Positions 7,428-16,838 are shown, numbered from the stretch's first letter. The stretch: 64,000 nt of DNA from Thermomonospora echinospora (GCF_900108175.1 NZ_FNVO01000027.1:20353-84352), one strand, 5' to 3'. Made by a program: numbers and translations. The notes: a model not told the origin generated them from the sequence alone.

Positions 7428-8585
7428 ATGCGATCAAAAGCGGTGAAGAGCAGGTGGCTCCGGGGGCGCATGCTGAGGTCGGCGCTGGCCGTGGTCGTTG
7501 TCGCGGCGGTGGCGGTGCTCGTGCCCGGCACTCCCGCGCTGGCCGCCGTTCCGGCGTCCATCCCGTACCCGAACTCCAACGGGATCGCCAGCGTATGGGA
7601 CCCGGTCGACACCAACGGCGACGGGACCGACGACATGGGTCAGGCCGACATGGTCACGGCCCAGATCCACAAGCCGGGAAGCTTCACGCCCACCGTGCGG
7701 GTCAGGGTGTGGTTCCCCGCGGGCTACTCGTCCACGGGCGCCGGCCACCGGGTGCTCTACCTGCTGCACGGCGGCAACGGGCAGTTCTCCGACTGGTCCG
7801 ACCCAAGTGGCGGCAACCTGGCGGCGCGGATTCAGAACCTTGGTTTCGACGGCCTCATCGTGCAGCCCGAGGGCGGCCGGGCGGGCTGGTACCAGGACTG
7901 GGCGGGCAACACCAACGGGGGCTTCCGTCCAGGCTGGGAGACCTTCCACATCCAGCAGCTCATCCCGTGGATCGACCAGAACTTCAACACCGACGCCTCC
8001 CGTGCCGGGCGCATGGTGGCCGGCCTGTCGATGGGCGGGTACGGCGCCCTGAAGTACGCGGTCCGGCACCCCGACCTGTTCTCGACCGTGGCGTCCTTCT
8101 CCGGCGGGACGACCATCCACGGCGAGACCGCGATGAACACCATCGACCAGTCGCTCTACGTTCTCGGCGCGTCCATCCAGGGCGAGGGCTACCCCGGCGA
8201 CGTCCTCGGCCAGACCTGGTGGGACCACCAACTCCCGGCCACCTGGAAGGAAGAGCGGCTCCCGCTGGTCTTCGGCCCCACGTCCGGCTGGAACGCCTAC
8301 GACCCGCAGGCCAGGGCCGCCGAGTACGACGACTTCGCGAACCACCTGTTCCTCTACGCCGGCACTGGTGAGCCCGACATCCTCACCTTCAACAACGACT
8401 TCCACGCCAAGCTCAAAGATCCTGATGGCCCCACCGGCCCCCTGGGCACGATCCCCCACCGGTACTGCCGAGGCACCGGCGGCCACGACTGGACGTCCTG
8501 GAGCACGAGTTTCGAGCACTTCCTCTCGACCCTGGTCTCGTCCTCGACCCCGACCTGCCCCGCCGGCTGGACGAACGTCACCTGA
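7428..8585 (+). CDS. Secreted alpha/beta-hydrolase esterase (esterase D / antigen 85-like)
   Basis: A 385-residue protein. The signal peptide is basic (MRSKAVKSRWLRGR) with a hydrophobic core and a likely cut after PALA-AVPA. A calcium-binding-like loop, DTNGDGTDD, follows near residue 63. The hydrolase domain has an HGG oxyanion motif (YLLHGGNG) and the nucleophile elbow GLSMGGYG with Ser201. The catalytic His is probably that of GGHDW near the end. The substrate is unknown. ATG at 7428 is preferred; TTG 7407 and ATG 7470 are alternatives, and none has a strong ribosome-binding site. The gene sits between two ogt-derived direct repeats, which suggests it arrived as an insert. Confidence 0.85.
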   Translation: MRSKAVKSRWLRGRMLRSALAVVVVAAVAVLVPGTPALAAVPASIPYPNSNGIASVWDPVDTNGDGTDDMGQADMVTAQIHKPGSFTPTVRVRVWFPAGYSSTGAGHRVLYLLHGGNGQFSDWSDPSGGNLAARIQNLGFDGLIVQPEGGRAGWYQDWAGNTNGGFRPGWETFHIQQLIPWIDQNFNTDASRAGRMVAGLSMGGYGALKYAVRHPDLFSTVASFSGGTTIHGETAMNTIDQSLYVLGASIQGEGYPGDVLGQTWWDHQLPATWKEERLPLVFGPTSGWNAYDPQARAAEYDDFANHLFLYAGTGEPDILTFNNDFHAKLKDPDGPTGPLGTIPHRYCRGTGGHDWTSWSTSFEHFLSTLVSSSTPTCPAGWTNVT

Positions 8586-8722
8586 CCTGCCTCGAACTCG
8601 TCACCTGAGCCTGTTCCGAAGGTCCGCGGCCGGGGGACTTCCCGGCCGGCCGGGGGCGGCGCGACACGACCGTCCGCTCCCGGCCGATCCGGGTGTCCGG
8701 CCGGAGGCCCGTTTCCTACGGT

Positions 8723-9009
8723 GGCCGGTCCTGTCGGGCATCGCCCCGCGGAGCGGTGAGGCGACCGCCGGGTCTCCCGAGCCGCGGGCCGGTGGGTGAT
8801 CAGCGGGTGGTGGCCTCGTGACTGAGCAGCCATTCCTTGCGTTCGGGGCCGTAGTAGTAGCCGCCGAACCGCTTGAGGCCCTTGCCCCCGGCGGCGGGCA
8901 GCACACGGTGGCAGGGCACCACCGGTGCGACCAGGTTCTGCGCGCACGCCTGCCCGGCGGCACGGGCGGCGCGCTCCAGGCCGGCCCTGGCCGCCAGCTC
9001 TCCGTAGGT
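8723..9009. repeat. Direct repeat copy B (287 bp), within and downstream of intact ogt
   Basis: This is the partner of 7074-7360. It includes the C-terminal coding half of the intact ogt gene plus 77 bases after its stop. Homology ends sharply at both sides (GGCCGGTCC at the left, GTAGGT at the right). Confidence 0.95.
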
Positions 9010-9312
9010 GACCGTTTCGCCGGGGCGCACCGCGCGTAGCGCCGCCAGCAGCCTTTCCCTTCGAGGAGAGCCCGGCTGGTGGACGGGGACGGTGTCGAGG
9101 GCGGTGAGGTCGCCGTCGAAGTAGGCCAGGTGGGCCTTGCTGAGATCGCCCAGGTCGCCGGTGGCCGTCAGCTCCAGCGCTCGCAGTGACGGGTGCAGCC
9201 GGACGTGCAGTTCGCCGGGATCGGCGGTGAAGCCGCCGCCGATCAGCGCGCCGTCGTGCTCCAGCAGCGCCAGCGGCCCGATCGGAGTCTCCAGCACCAT
9301 CGCTTTGATCAT
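8800..9312 (-). CDS. ogt: Methylated-DNA--[protein]-cysteine S-methyltransferase
   Basis: A 170-residue suicide repair protein that takes the alkyl group from O6-alkylguanine onto its own Cys. The acceptor is Cys134 in VVPCHRVL. The helix-turn-helix part (TYGELAARAG) precedes it, and the conserved KRFGGYYYGPERKEWLL tail follows. Length is normal for the Ogt/MGMT core. ATG at 9312 is immediately next to the stop of the Ada-AlkA gene with no spacer, so both repair genes form one operon. Its 3' third is duplicated at 7074-7360. Confidence 0.95.
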   Translation of the reverse strand: MIKAMVLETPIGPLALLEHDGALIGGGFTADPGELHVRLHPSLRALELTATGDLGDLSKAHLAYFDGDLTALDTVPVHQPGSPRRERLLAALRAVRPGETVTYGELAARAGLERAARAAGQACAQNLVAPVVPCHRVLPAAGGKGLKRFGGYYYGPERKEWLLSHEATTR

Positions 9313-10764
9313 TCAGATCTTCTCCAGTGTCCGCTGTGATGTTGGCGCGGCGAGGGACGCCCACAGGTGCATCGCCGCGTAGGCGCGCCACGGCCGCCAG
9401 CCCTCGGCACGTTCCCGCAGGTCCGCGGGGGAGCCGTCGCCCGTCAGGTTCCGTACGGCGTTACGCAGCCCCAGGTCGGCCGCCGGGAAGGCGTCCGGGT
9501 CGCCCAGCGCGCGCATGGCCACGTACGCCACCGTCCATGGTCCGACGCCCGGCAGGTCCAGCAGCCGCCGCGTCGTCTCGCCGGGGTCCGCGCCGCCGTC
9601 CAGGTCGAGCTTCCCGGAGGCCACGGCCCTGGCCAGCTCCCGCAGTGTCCGTTCCCGGGCGCCGGTCAGGCCGAGCCCGGACAGGTCGGCGTCCGCGACC
9701 GCCTCCGCCGCCGGGAACCGGTGCGTCAGCCCGCCCACCGGGCGGGGCAGCGGATCGCCGCACCGGGCGACCAGCCGTCCGGCCAGGGTGCGCGCCGCCG
9801 CCACCGACACCTGCTGGCCGAGCACCGCGCGCACGGCCATCTCGAACCCGTCGAAGGCGCCCGGCACCCGCAGCCCCGGCCGTACGGCCACCAGGGGCGC
9901 CAGCAGCCGGTCGCCGCCCAGCACCTCGTTCACCGCCTGCGGGTCGGCGTCCAGGTCCAGCAGCCTGCGGCACCGTGCGACCAGGCGGGACACGCCCCGC
10001 AGGTCAGGAGCGTCCGCCCGGAGCAGCACATGGCCGTCGCGGGGCAGCAGCTCGATCCGGTACGGTCCCGGGCCGGTACGGGCATAGCGTCCGTCGCCGA
10101 CCTCCTCCACGCCCGGGATGGCCCGTGCCGCCAGGAAGTCCAGCAGGCCCGCCGCGTCGAACGGCGGCCGTACCGCCAGCCGCAGCTCCAGCGCGGACCC
10201 GTCGGCCGGGCGCGGGCCGCGCAACTGTGACGGCGTCTGCCCGTACGTCTCGCGCAGCGTCGCGTTGAACTGCCGGACGCTGCCGAACCCGGCCGCGAAC
10301 GCCACGTCCGTCACCGGCATGGCGGTCTCCCGCAGTAGCCGCCGCGCCAACTGGAGCCGGCGGCTGCGCGCCACGGCCAGCGGCGGGGCGCCCAGCTCGG
10401 CCACGAACAGCCGGTGCAGATGCCGTTCGGTCACCGCCAGCCGGCACGCCAGCCCCCGCACCCCGTACTCGTCCACCACGCCATCGTCGATCAGCCGCAG
10501 TGCCCGCCGTACCAGGTCGCCCCGGAAGTCCCAGCCCGCCGACCCTGGGCACGCCTCCGGACGGCACCGCTTGCACGGCCGGAACCCGGCCGCCTCGGCC
10601 GCCGCCGCGTCCCGGTAGAACCGCACGTTGCGGCGTGCCGGGGTGCGCGCCGGGCAGATCGGCCGGCAGTAGATGCCGGTCGAGGTCACCGCCGTGAAGA
10701 ACCGCCCGTCGAACCGGGGGTCCCGGGCGCTCACCGCCCGGTAACAGGAGTCGAAGTCGAGCAC
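9313..10764 (-). CDS. alkA: Ada-type regulator fused to AlkA DNA-3-methyladenine glycosylase
   Basis: A 483-residue three-domain alkylation-damage protein. The N-terminal Ada zinc domain has Cys33, Cys37, Cys64 and Cys67 (YCRPIC ... PCKRC) and can accept a methyl group from phosphotriesters. An AraC-type HTH lies at about 80-185. The C-terminal AlkA glycosylase has the helix-hairpin-helix LPGVGPWTVAY and the catalytic Asp in FPAADLGLRN. This Ada-AlkA fusion is common in actinomycetes and probably regulates its own operon with ogt. GTG at 10764 matches the usual family N-terminus; GTG 10797 would add 11 residues and is a possible alternative. Confidence 0.93.
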   Translation of the reverse strand: MLDFDSCYRAVSARDPRFDGRFFTAVTSTGIYCRPICPARTPARRNVRFYRDAAAAEAAGFRPCKRCRPEACPGSAGWDFRGDLVRRALRLIDDGVVDEYGVRGLACRLAVTERHLHRLFVAELGAPPLAVARSRRLQLARRLLRETAMPVTDVAFAAGFGSVRQFNATLRETYGQTPSQLRGPRPADGSALELRLAVRPPFDAAGLLDFLAARAIPGVEEVGDGRYARTGPGPYRIELLPRDGHVLLRADAPDLRGVSRLVARCRRLLDLDADPQAVNEVLGGDRLLAPLVAVRPGLRVPGAFDGFEMAVRAVLGQQVSVAAARTLAGRLVARCGDPLPRPVGGLTHRFPAAEAVADADLSGLGLTGARERTLRELARAVASGKLDLDGGADPGETTRRLLDLPGVGPWTVAYVAMRALGDPDAFPAADLGLRNAVRNLTGDGSPADLRERAEGWRPWRAYAAMHLWASLAAPTSQRTLEKI

Positions 10765-10885
10765 ACCTTGAGTAAACCCCAGGCCCAACCCCTTCACCGG
10801 CGGGAATCAGACCTCACCGTGGCGCCGCCCGAAGCCTGCCGTGCAGGAGGCTGTTCATCCCCGAGAAGATCTAGATCAGGCGGGG

Positions 10886-10908
10886 TGACGGCCGGGCACG
10901 GCCCGTCA
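10886..10908 (-). terminator. Possible terminator at the GMC oxidoreductase 3' end
   Basis: TGACGG and CCGTCA arms with complementary CCG and CGGC next to them form an imperfect hairpin that includes the stop codon of the GMC gene (10906-10908). It lies between that gene and the downstream same-strand Ada-AlkA gene. There is no T-run, as is usual for high-GC actinomycetes. Confidence 0.35.
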
Positions 10909-12669
10909 GCGCAGGGCCCGGGAGATCCGTGGATCGGTGGAGACGACGGGGTTCCCGTCGCGCACCCACGGCCGTCCGCCGAAGTGCTCGATGAAGATCT
11001 TTTCGGCGGTGCGGGTGGCCAGGGCCTGGGTGGTCAGGGTGGGGTTGGGCCCGCCGAGGGAGTTGGCGAGGGCGGAGTTGTCGGCCACGTACAGCCGCCG
11101 CACCCAGCGGCTCTCGGCGTCGGAGTCCAGCACCGAGTCGGCGGCCGAGCGTCCCATCCGCATGGACGAGTGGACGTGCAGCAGGAGCGGCGCCCAGTCG
11201 AACCGGTACACCCTGCGCGCTCCCGCCCTGCGGAGCAGTTCGGTGGCCTTGCGCGCCAGGAACTCGCGGTTGCCGACCGTCCGGCGGGTGCGCGCGCGGC
11301 CGTCGAGGACGACCTTGGGCACCGCGCCGTGCTCGTCGGGCGGGAAGGCCGACAGCAGCACCCTGTTGCGGCGCTGCACGTCGTCTCCGGTGAGGATGAG
11401 GATGTTCAGCAGGCGGTTGACGCCGTTGCCGAGGGCGTCCTTGAGTTCGGGGCCGAGCACCCGGCCGCTGCGGCCGTCCCACGGCCCCCGCATGCCGCGC
11501 CCGTTGGCGTACCGGCCGCGGATGCCGCTGTCGGACAGCGCCATGATGAACGCCTGCATGGCGGGCGGCAGCCCGAGGCCCTCCAGCGCGCCCCGGCCCG
11601 GGAAGTCGCAGCGCGCCGCCGAACTGGGCCCCTTGGACGAGCCGGTGTCCTCGTCGAACAGGCCGGTGACGCCGTCGAGGAAGTGGTCGGTGTAGCCGCG
11701 GCCCACCCAGCCGTTGGGGTTGGGCAGGCCGCTGTTGAGCCACAGCCGGGGCGTCTCGGTGGCGCCGCCCGCCAGCACGACGACCCTGGCGTCCTCGCGG
11801 TGCCGCTCGCCGGTCCTGCCGTCGCGCCAGGTGACCCCGGTCGCCACCGTCTCGCCGTCGCGCAGTTCGGTGTGCACCTTGACCACGAAGGCGTCGGGGA
11901 TCAGCGTCGCGTTCCTTCCCTGAGGCGACCAGGCGGCGGCGGTCAGCGCCATCGGCACATAGCTGTTGTCGGTGGAGCGTTTGGCGAACTGGTTGCGGGG
12001 CGCGCGGATCGGCTCCATGCAGCCCTGGAGGCAGAAGCCGCAGTAGGTGCAGCCGGTGGCCTGCGGGTAGTGCAGCCGGGCCGGGTCGGTGGTGCGCCCG
12101 GCCGTACCGCCCGGCTGCAGGATGGCGTTCTCCTGCGGACGGTAGGAGGCGTGCAGCGTGTCCTTGGTGGTCTGTACGGGGATGCCGAGCTGTTCGGCGC
12201 CCCGGAAGAACACCGCCTCCTTGGTGCCCATGGCGGCGGTCTGCACCGGCAGGGTGGCCTCCACCCACTCGTAGTACGGCACCAGTTCCTCATACGGGAA
12301 GGGGAAGGCGTGCTCGGTGTCGTAGGCGTCGCGGTCCGGCCCTTCGTAACCGGCGAACAGTCCGCGGAAGGCACGCGGGGAGTTGCCGTAGTAGTGCTGT
12401 GTGGTGCCGCCGACCCCGGCGACCTGGAGCACGTAGGAGTTCTGCGGCTCCTCGCGCAGCCAGGCGGGCTTGCTCCGGTCGGACGGCCCGAACCGCAGGA
12501 ACCCGGTGAGCGGGTTGTTGGCGTCGTTCTCGTAGTGCGTCCACGAGGCGCGCGGATCGGTGTGGTGCGCGCCGGCCTCCAGCAGGAGGACGTCGAGGCC
12601 GGCCGCCGCCAGTTCCTTGGCCACCACGGGCCCGCCGCCGCCCGCCCCGACCACGATGACGTCGCGCAT
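10906..12669 (-). CDS. GMC-family FAD-dependent oxidoreductase
   Basis: A 587-residue flavoprotein. The Rossmann FAD motif VIVVGAGGGGPVVAKELA opens the protein. GGATETPRLWLNSG and the C-terminal HVHSSMRMG and NPTLTTQALA are the GMC signatures, giving the active-site His and Asn. A Cys cluster (CTYCGFCLQGC) resembles that of gluconate and sorbitol dehydrogenase-type GMC enzymes. ATG at 12669 overlaps the stop of the upstream Tat protein by one base (TGATG), so the two are coupled. The upstream protein probably acts as its exported small subunit. The substrate, perhaps a sugar or alcohol, is unknown. Confidence 0.88.
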   Translation of the reverse strand: MRDVIVVGAGGGGPVVAKELAAAGLDVLLLEAGAHHTDPRASWTHYENDANNPLTGFLRFGPSDRSKPAWLREEPQNSYVLQVAGVGGTTQHYYGNSPRAFRGLFAGYEGPDRDAYDTEHAFPFPYEELVPYYEWVEATLPVQTAAMGTKEAVFFRGAEQLGIPVQTTKDTLHASYRPQENAILQPGGTAGRTTDPARLHYPQATGCTYCGFCLQGCMEPIRAPRNQFAKRSTDNSYVPMALTAAAWSPQGRNATLIPDAFVVKVHTELRDGETVATGVTWRDGRTGERHREDARVVVLAGGATETPRLWLNSGLPNPNGWVGRGYTDHFLDGVTGLFDEDTGSSKGPSSAARCDFPGRGALEGLGLPPAMQAFIMALSDSGIRGRYANGRGMRGPWDGRSGRVLGPELKDALGNGVNRLLNILILTGDDVQRRNRVLLSAFPPDEHGAVPKVVLDGRARTRRTVGNREFLARKATELLRRAGARRVYRFDWAPLLLHVHSSMRMGRSAADSVLDSDAESRWVRRLYVADNSALANSLGGPNPTLTTQALATRTAEKIFIEHFGGRPWVRDGNPVVSTDPRISRALR

Positions 12670-13514
12670 CAGCCGGTCACCTGCTTTCGCCCCTGGTAGT
12701 AGCCCCGGTGCTCGTCCCAGCCATCGGCCGAGGGCGTATAGCCGCAGATCCGCCAGCCGACCGGACGTCCGCGCAGCCGTCTGGTCTGCGGGTCGAACAC
12801 CGCCCATTCGGAGTAGGAGCCCAGCGCGGTCAGTTCCAGCAGCGCGCCCGCCAGGAACTTCAGCAGGCCGGACACCGATCCGCGCAGCGGCTCGGGCAGG
12901 TGCCGGTCCAGGATCGCGACCAGGGTGGGGTCGGGGCCCTCCAGCAGTTGGAAGACCCGTGCCTTGCGCGCGTACCTCAGCCGGGCGAACGGTGACAGGA
13001 ACGGCCCGCCCACCGCGAGCGGATCGACGCGTACGGCCTCCAGGTTCAGCAGCAGCGCCACCACCGGCGCCAGCGGGATCGTCGCGTCGTTCTCCAGCAG
13101 CCTGCGCAGCCCCGCGTCGACGCGCCGGACCGTGCCGGCCTGCGCGTCCCCCTCCCTGGGCGCGGGCAGGGAGAGCGACCCGGCGCCCTGCACCAGGGCG
13201 CGCATGAGCGGGACGGCGACCTGGTCGGGGAACGGCAGGTACCGGTTCAGCGCGTCGACGAGGAAGGCGGGCACCCCGGCCTCGATGGCGCCCGGCTCCC
13301 GGCGAGGCGTGCCCTGCGCCCGGGAGTACGCGTCGGGGCCCGGCAACACGAACACGGCCAGCCCGCTCATGGTGTCGGCCGTCAGCCGCGTCAGGGCGCG
13401 CAGCACCAGGGCGGAGTCGGCCGGGCCTGCCGCCCGGGCGACGCCCGTCAGCGGACCGGGGGCGGTGGCCGCGCCCGCGAGCCCGGTCGCGGTCAGGAAG
13501 GCGCGACGGTCCAT
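12669..13514 (-). CDS. Tat-exported small subunit of the GMC dehydrogenase (gluconate 2-dehydrogenase subunit 3-like)
   Basis: A 281-residue protein with a twin-arginine signal, MDRRAFLTATGLAGAATAP, then an Ala-rich cleavage region. The rest is helical with no cofactor motif that I see. Two-gene units of a short Tat protein and a GMC flavoprotein are typical of gluconate 2-dehydrogenase-type complexes, where the Tat protein carries the flavoprotein across the membrane. ATG at 13514 has AGGTGAGG six bases upstream, which decides the start over GTG 13523. The subunit assignment is by context and weak similarity. Confidence 0.7.
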   Translation of the reverse strand: MDRRAFLTATGLAGAATAPGPLTGVARAAGPADSALVLRALTRLTADTMSGLAVFVLPGPDAYSRAQGTPRREPGAIEAGVPAFLVDALNRYLPFPDQVAVPLMRALVQGAGSLSLPAPREGDAQAGTVRRVDAGLRRLLENDATIPLAPVVALLLNLEAVRVDPLAVGGPFLSPFARLRYARKARVFQLLEGPDPTLVAILDRHLPEPLRGSVSGLLKFLAGALLELTALGSYSEWAVFDPQTRRLRGRPVGWRICGYTPSADGWDEHRGYYQGRKQVTG

Positions 13515-13657
13515 CGGCCTCACCTCTCACCTCATGGGGGATCCGGATTGGAGATGATGTCCCATTGCGACCACATTAAGTGATCTTGAAGTGGCCGAAA
13601 GTGTCCACCTCGCCGAGGTTTGACCGCGGAGGACCGGGCGGATCAGTCCGACTCGCC

Positions 13658-13701
13658 GATCCCGGGCACGCCTCCGGCCGGCACCGCTTGCACGGCCGGA
13701 A
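13658..13701 (-). repeat. 44-bp fragment of the Ada zinc-domain coding sequence
   Basis: It matches 10541-10584 inside the Ada-AlkA gene at 41 of 44 bases without gaps. On the minus strand it still spells FRPCKRCRPEACPGS, the zinc-binding PCKRC region. It lies in the 291-base gap between the Tat protein start and the NYN gene end, with no surrounding Ada homology, so it is an isolated fragment rather than a gene. The remainder of this gap (13515-13805) shows no gene. Confidence 0.85.
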
Positions 13702-13805
13702 GGGGAGAACCGAAGAATCCGGAATCGGCCGAGGTCGATTCGATCCTGAATGGCGGGCCGTCTTTTTCGACCCGATGAAAACGCCGGTTCCGGTCTTTTG
13801 TCGGG

Positions 13806-14810
13806 TCAGCCGGATTTGCCGACGCCGATGCCGAACTCGCGGTAGACGCGCTCCCAGAAACCGTCCCGCAGCCAGGTGCGGGCCTCCTGGTAGGGGCGCA
13901 GCGAACGGCCGAGTTCCTTTTCCGCCTCGATCAGCAGTTCCTTGTCGATGACCGGCGGCAGGATCGGGCCGGGCAGCAGGTCGCGGATGTTGTCCCGGCC
14001 CCGCTCGAAGATCCACTTCTGGGCGACGTGCTCGCCGATCTCCAGCATGTGGTGGCGGTCCGGGCCGAGCTTGCCGTCGCTGTTGCCCGGCACCGGCAGC
14101 GGCGAGCCCGCCCGGCCGCCGGCCGCCGGGATCGGCTTGGTCGCCGGGGCGCGCCCGGCGAACACCTGCGACGGCGAGGGCACCGGGGAGCTCTTGACGG
14201 CCGCCGAGGCCTCCCGGGCCGGAGCGGCCGGCGGGACGGCCAGCACCTTGGCCTTGGTGAAGTAGGGACGTAGGAAGTCCGCCGACAGCACCTCGACCGT
14301 GTCGGACTCCCACACCAGCCATTCGGCCTGGTTGGAGCCGTGGGTGGGCTCGACGCCCCACAGGTGCACCCGTACCCCATAGCGCTGGGCGGCCTCCACG
14401 GCGGGCAGCATGTCCTCGTCCCCGGCCAGCAGCACCGCGTCGGTGATGGCGCGGTGGCGGGCCAGCGCCTCCAGGTCGGCGCGCAACTGGGCGTCCACGC
14501 CCTTCTGCTGGCCCTGCGCGTTCAGGTTGCCCAGCCGCAGCTTCACCAGCGGCAGGTTGGCGATCACCCGCTGGTCGACCGTGGGCTGGCGGCGCGGGGC
14601 GGCGTCGAACCAGTAGACGCGCAGCAGCTCACCGCGCAGCCCTTCGGCGGCATGACCGGTCAGGGCCCGGATCAGCTTCTCGGCCGCCACCCGGTACTCG
14701 CGGCGCGAGGAGGCCTCCAGGAGCAGCGCCCCCGAGGCAGCGTAGAGATAACCCGCGTCCACGAAGACGGCATAGCGGGCGGGCTGGGGAACTAGCTCCG
14801 AAGTAGCCAT
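13806..14810 (-). CDS. NYN-domain (PIN-like) putative ribonuclease
   Basis: A 334-residue cytoplasmic protein. The NYN domain (about 12-185) has the acidic residues expected of this PIN-like nuclease fold: VFVDAGYLY near the start, KGVDAQLRADLEALA in the middle and LLAGDEDMLPAVEAA further on. A Pro/Ala-rich linker (about 200-255) leads to a C-terminal helical domain of about 80 residues containing WIFERGRDNIRDL. NYN proteins of this LabA-like group are thought to cut RNA. The gene is alone, with about 290 bases downstream and 164 bases upstream free of genes. Confidence 0.82.
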   Translation of the reverse strand: MATSELVPQPARYAVFVDAGYLYAASGALLLEASSRREYRVAAEKLIRALTGHAAEGLRGELLRVYWFDAAPRRQPTVDQRVIANLPLVKLRLGNLNAQGQQKGVDAQLRADLEALARHRAITDAVLLAGDEDMLPAVEAAQRYGVRVHLWGVEPTHGSNQAEWLVWESDTVEVLSADFLRPYFTKAKVLAVPPAAPAREASAAVKSSPVPSPSQVFAGRAPATKPIPAAGGRAGSPLPVPGNSDGKLGPDRHHMLEIGEHVAQKWIFERGRDNIRDLLPGPILPPVIDKELLIEAEKELGRSLRPYQEARTWLRDGFWERVYREFGIGVGKSG

Positions 14811-14974
14811 GGGCTTTCTACCTTATTCGCGTACGGGCGCCCGCGGAGCGGAACCGTCCACCCGAACGCGCCGTACAGCCCTCCGACCTGCCCGGTCACC
14901 GGTACGAACCGCCCTGTCCCGGGCGGTTCCGCGCCGTCTCCGAAAAAGGGCGACCCGACGCCGAAATCGGGAAA

Positions 14975-15199
14975 TCAGCGGGGCAGTGCGCTGTGCCGCC
15001 AGGCGCCGGGGCCGTGCGGCAGCGGCGTGCGCACCATCCGGGACCGATCGGCCCAGGCCGACGTCCGCCGGGTGCCGCCGCCCGCCGCGGCGGACGCCGC
15101 CGCGGCGCGCGCCGACAGCACCGCCACCAGCGCGGCGATTTCCTCGGGCGTGGCGTCCCCCCGGACGACCTGAAGGAACGGCCTGCCTTCAGCGCTCAC
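14975..15199 (-). CDS. accE: Acyl-CoA carboxylase epsilon subunit
   Basis: A 74-residue protein of the actinobacterial AccE family, the small subunit that stabilises acyl-CoA carboxylase complexes. The core FLQVVRGDATPEEIAALVAVL is diagnostic, followed by an Ala-rich helix and the terminal W-containing tail (AWADRSRMVR ... GPGAWRHSALPR). GTG at 15199 has AAGGAGG five bases upstream and is preferred over GTG 15214. It follows the beta-subunit gene by about 37 bases on the same strand, the usual order. Confidence 0.88.
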   Translation of the reverse strand: MSAEGRPFLQVVRGDATPEEIAALVAVLSARAAAASAAAGGGTRRTSAWADRSRMVRTPLPHGPGAWRHSALPR

Positions 15200-15236
15200 C
15201 GGAGCCTCCTTCACGGGTCACAGCGGTCACCGGGCC

Positions 15237-16838
15237 TCACAGCGGGATGTTGCCGTGCTTCTTGGGCGGCAGCGCGGCCCGCTTGTCGCGCAGCGCCCGC
15301 AGCGCCCGGATCACCTGCCCGCGGGTCTCCGACGGCTTGATCACCGCGTCCACGTAGCCGCGCTCGGCGGCGATGTACGGGTTGGCCAGCGTGTCCTCGT
15401 ACTCGGTGATCAGCTCGGCGCGGCGGGTGTCGGGGTCCTCGGCGGCCGCCAGCTCGCGCCGATACAGGATGTTGACCGCGCCCTGCGCGCCCATCACCGC
15501 GATCTGCGCGGTCGGCCAGGCCAGGTTGATGTCGGCGCCCAGGTGCTTGGAGCCCATCACGTCGTAGGCCCCGCCGTACGCCTTGCGGGTGATCACCGTG
15601 ACCAGCGGGACGGTGGCCTCGGCGTAGGCGTACAGCAGCTTGGCGCCGCGCCGGATGATGCCGCCGAACTCCTGGTCGGTGCCGGGCAGGAAGCCGGGCA
15701 CGTCCACGAACGTCAGCACCGGGATGTTGAACGCGTCGCAGGTGCGCACGAACCGGGCCGCCTTCTCCGAGGCGTCGATGTCCAGGGTGCCGGCGAACTG
15801 CATGGGCTGGTTGGCCACCACGCCCACCGGGCGGCCCTCCACCCGGCCGTAGCCGACGATGATGTTGGGCGCGAACAGCGGCTGGACCTCCAGGAACTCC
15901 CCGTCGTCCACCACGTGCTCGATCACCGTGTGCATGTCGTACGGCTGGTTGGCCGAGTCGGGGATCAGCATGTCCAGCGGGGCGCCCTCGGCGTCCACCT
16001 CGTCCAGGTCGACCGGCACGTCGTAGGCGGGCGGGTCGGACATGTTGTTGGACGGCAGGTAGGACAGCAGCGCCTTGACGTACTCGAAGGCGTCCTCCTC
16101 GTCGGAGGCCTGGTAGTGCGCCACCCCGGACTTGGTGTTGTGCGAGTGGGCGCCGCCCAGCTCCTCCATCGTCACCGTCTCGCCGGTAACGGTCTTGATT
16201 ACGTCCGGTCCGGTGATGAACATGTGCGAGGTCTGGTCGACCATCACGATGAAGTCGGTGATCGCGGGGGAGTACACCGCGCCGCCCGCGCACGGGCCCA
16301 TGACCAGCGAGATCTGCGGGATGACCCCGGAGGCGTGCACGTTGCGCTTGAAGATCTCCGCGTACAGGCCGAGCGCCACCACGCCCTCCTGGATGCGGGC
16401 GCCGCCGGAGTCGTTGATCCCGATCACCGGGCAGCCGGTCTTGAGGGCGTGGTCCATGACCTTGCAGATCTTCTCGCCGAAGACCTCGCCCAGGGAGCCG
16501 CCGGAGACGGTGAAGTCCTGGCTGAACACCGCCACGTGCCGGCCGTCCACGGTGCCGTAGCCGGTGACGACCCCGTCACCGTAGGGACGGTTCTTGTCCA
16601 TCCCGAAGTTGGTGGAGCGGTGCCGGGCCAGCTCGTCGAACTCCACGAAGGAGCCCGGGTCCAGCAGGGCGTCGATCCGCTCCCGGGCGGTCATCTTGCC
16701 CTTGGCATGCTGCTTTTCGACCGCCTTGGCCGAACCGGCGTGGACCGCCTCGTACCTGCGACGTTCCAGTTCCGCCAGCTTGCCTGCGGTGGTGTGGATG
16801 TCGATATCGCCCGTGGGCTCGGGAGCATGCATCGCCAT
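15237..16838 (-). CDS. accD: Acyl-CoA (propionyl/acetyl-CoA) carboxylase beta subunit
   Basis: A 533-residue carboxyltransferase subunit that transfers CO2 from carboxybiotin to acetyl- or propionyl-CoA. Both crotonase-like halves are present, with the oxyanion-hole glycines in [11 protein letters not shown] and [10 protein letters not shown] in the N-half, and [12 protein letters not shown] and [11 protein letters not shown] in the C-half. It is closest in type to AccD5/PccB. The biotin-carrying alpha subunit is not in this window. It pairs with the epsilon subunit downstream and is divergent from ppc over a 100-base gap that must hold both promoters. Confidence 0.95.
   Translation of the reverse strand: MAMHAPEPTGDIDIHTTAGKLAELERRRYEAVHAGSAKAVEKQHAKGKMTARERIDALLDPGSFVEFDELARHRSTNFGMDKNRPYGDGVVTGYGTVDGRHVAVFSQDFTVSGGSLGEVFGEKICKVMDHALKTGCPVIGINDSGGARIQEGVVALGLYAEIFKRNVHASGVIPQISLVMGPCAGGAVYSPAITDFIVMVDQTSHMFITGPDVIKTVTGETVTMEELGGAHSHNTKSGVAHYQASDEEDAFEYVKALLSYLPSNNMSDPPAYDVPVDLDEVDAEGAPLDMLIPDSANQPYDMHTVIEHVVDDGEFLEVQPLFAPNIIVGYGRVEGRPVGVVANQPMQFAGTLDIDASEKAARFVRTCDAFNIPVLTFVDVPGFLPGTDQEFGGIIRRGAKLLYAYAEATVPLVTVITRKAYGGAYDVMGSKHLGADINLAWPTAQIAVMGAQGAVNILYRRELAAAEDPDTRRAELITEYEDTLANPYIAAERGYVDAVIKPSETRGQVIRALRALRDKRAALPPKKHGNIPL

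Noticed and set aside
13576..14361. A minus-strand frame containing the Ada zinc-site peptide
   Set aside because: It is out of frame with the real NYN gene and antisense-like in composition; the Ada segment is a 44-bp fragment, not part of a larger gene.
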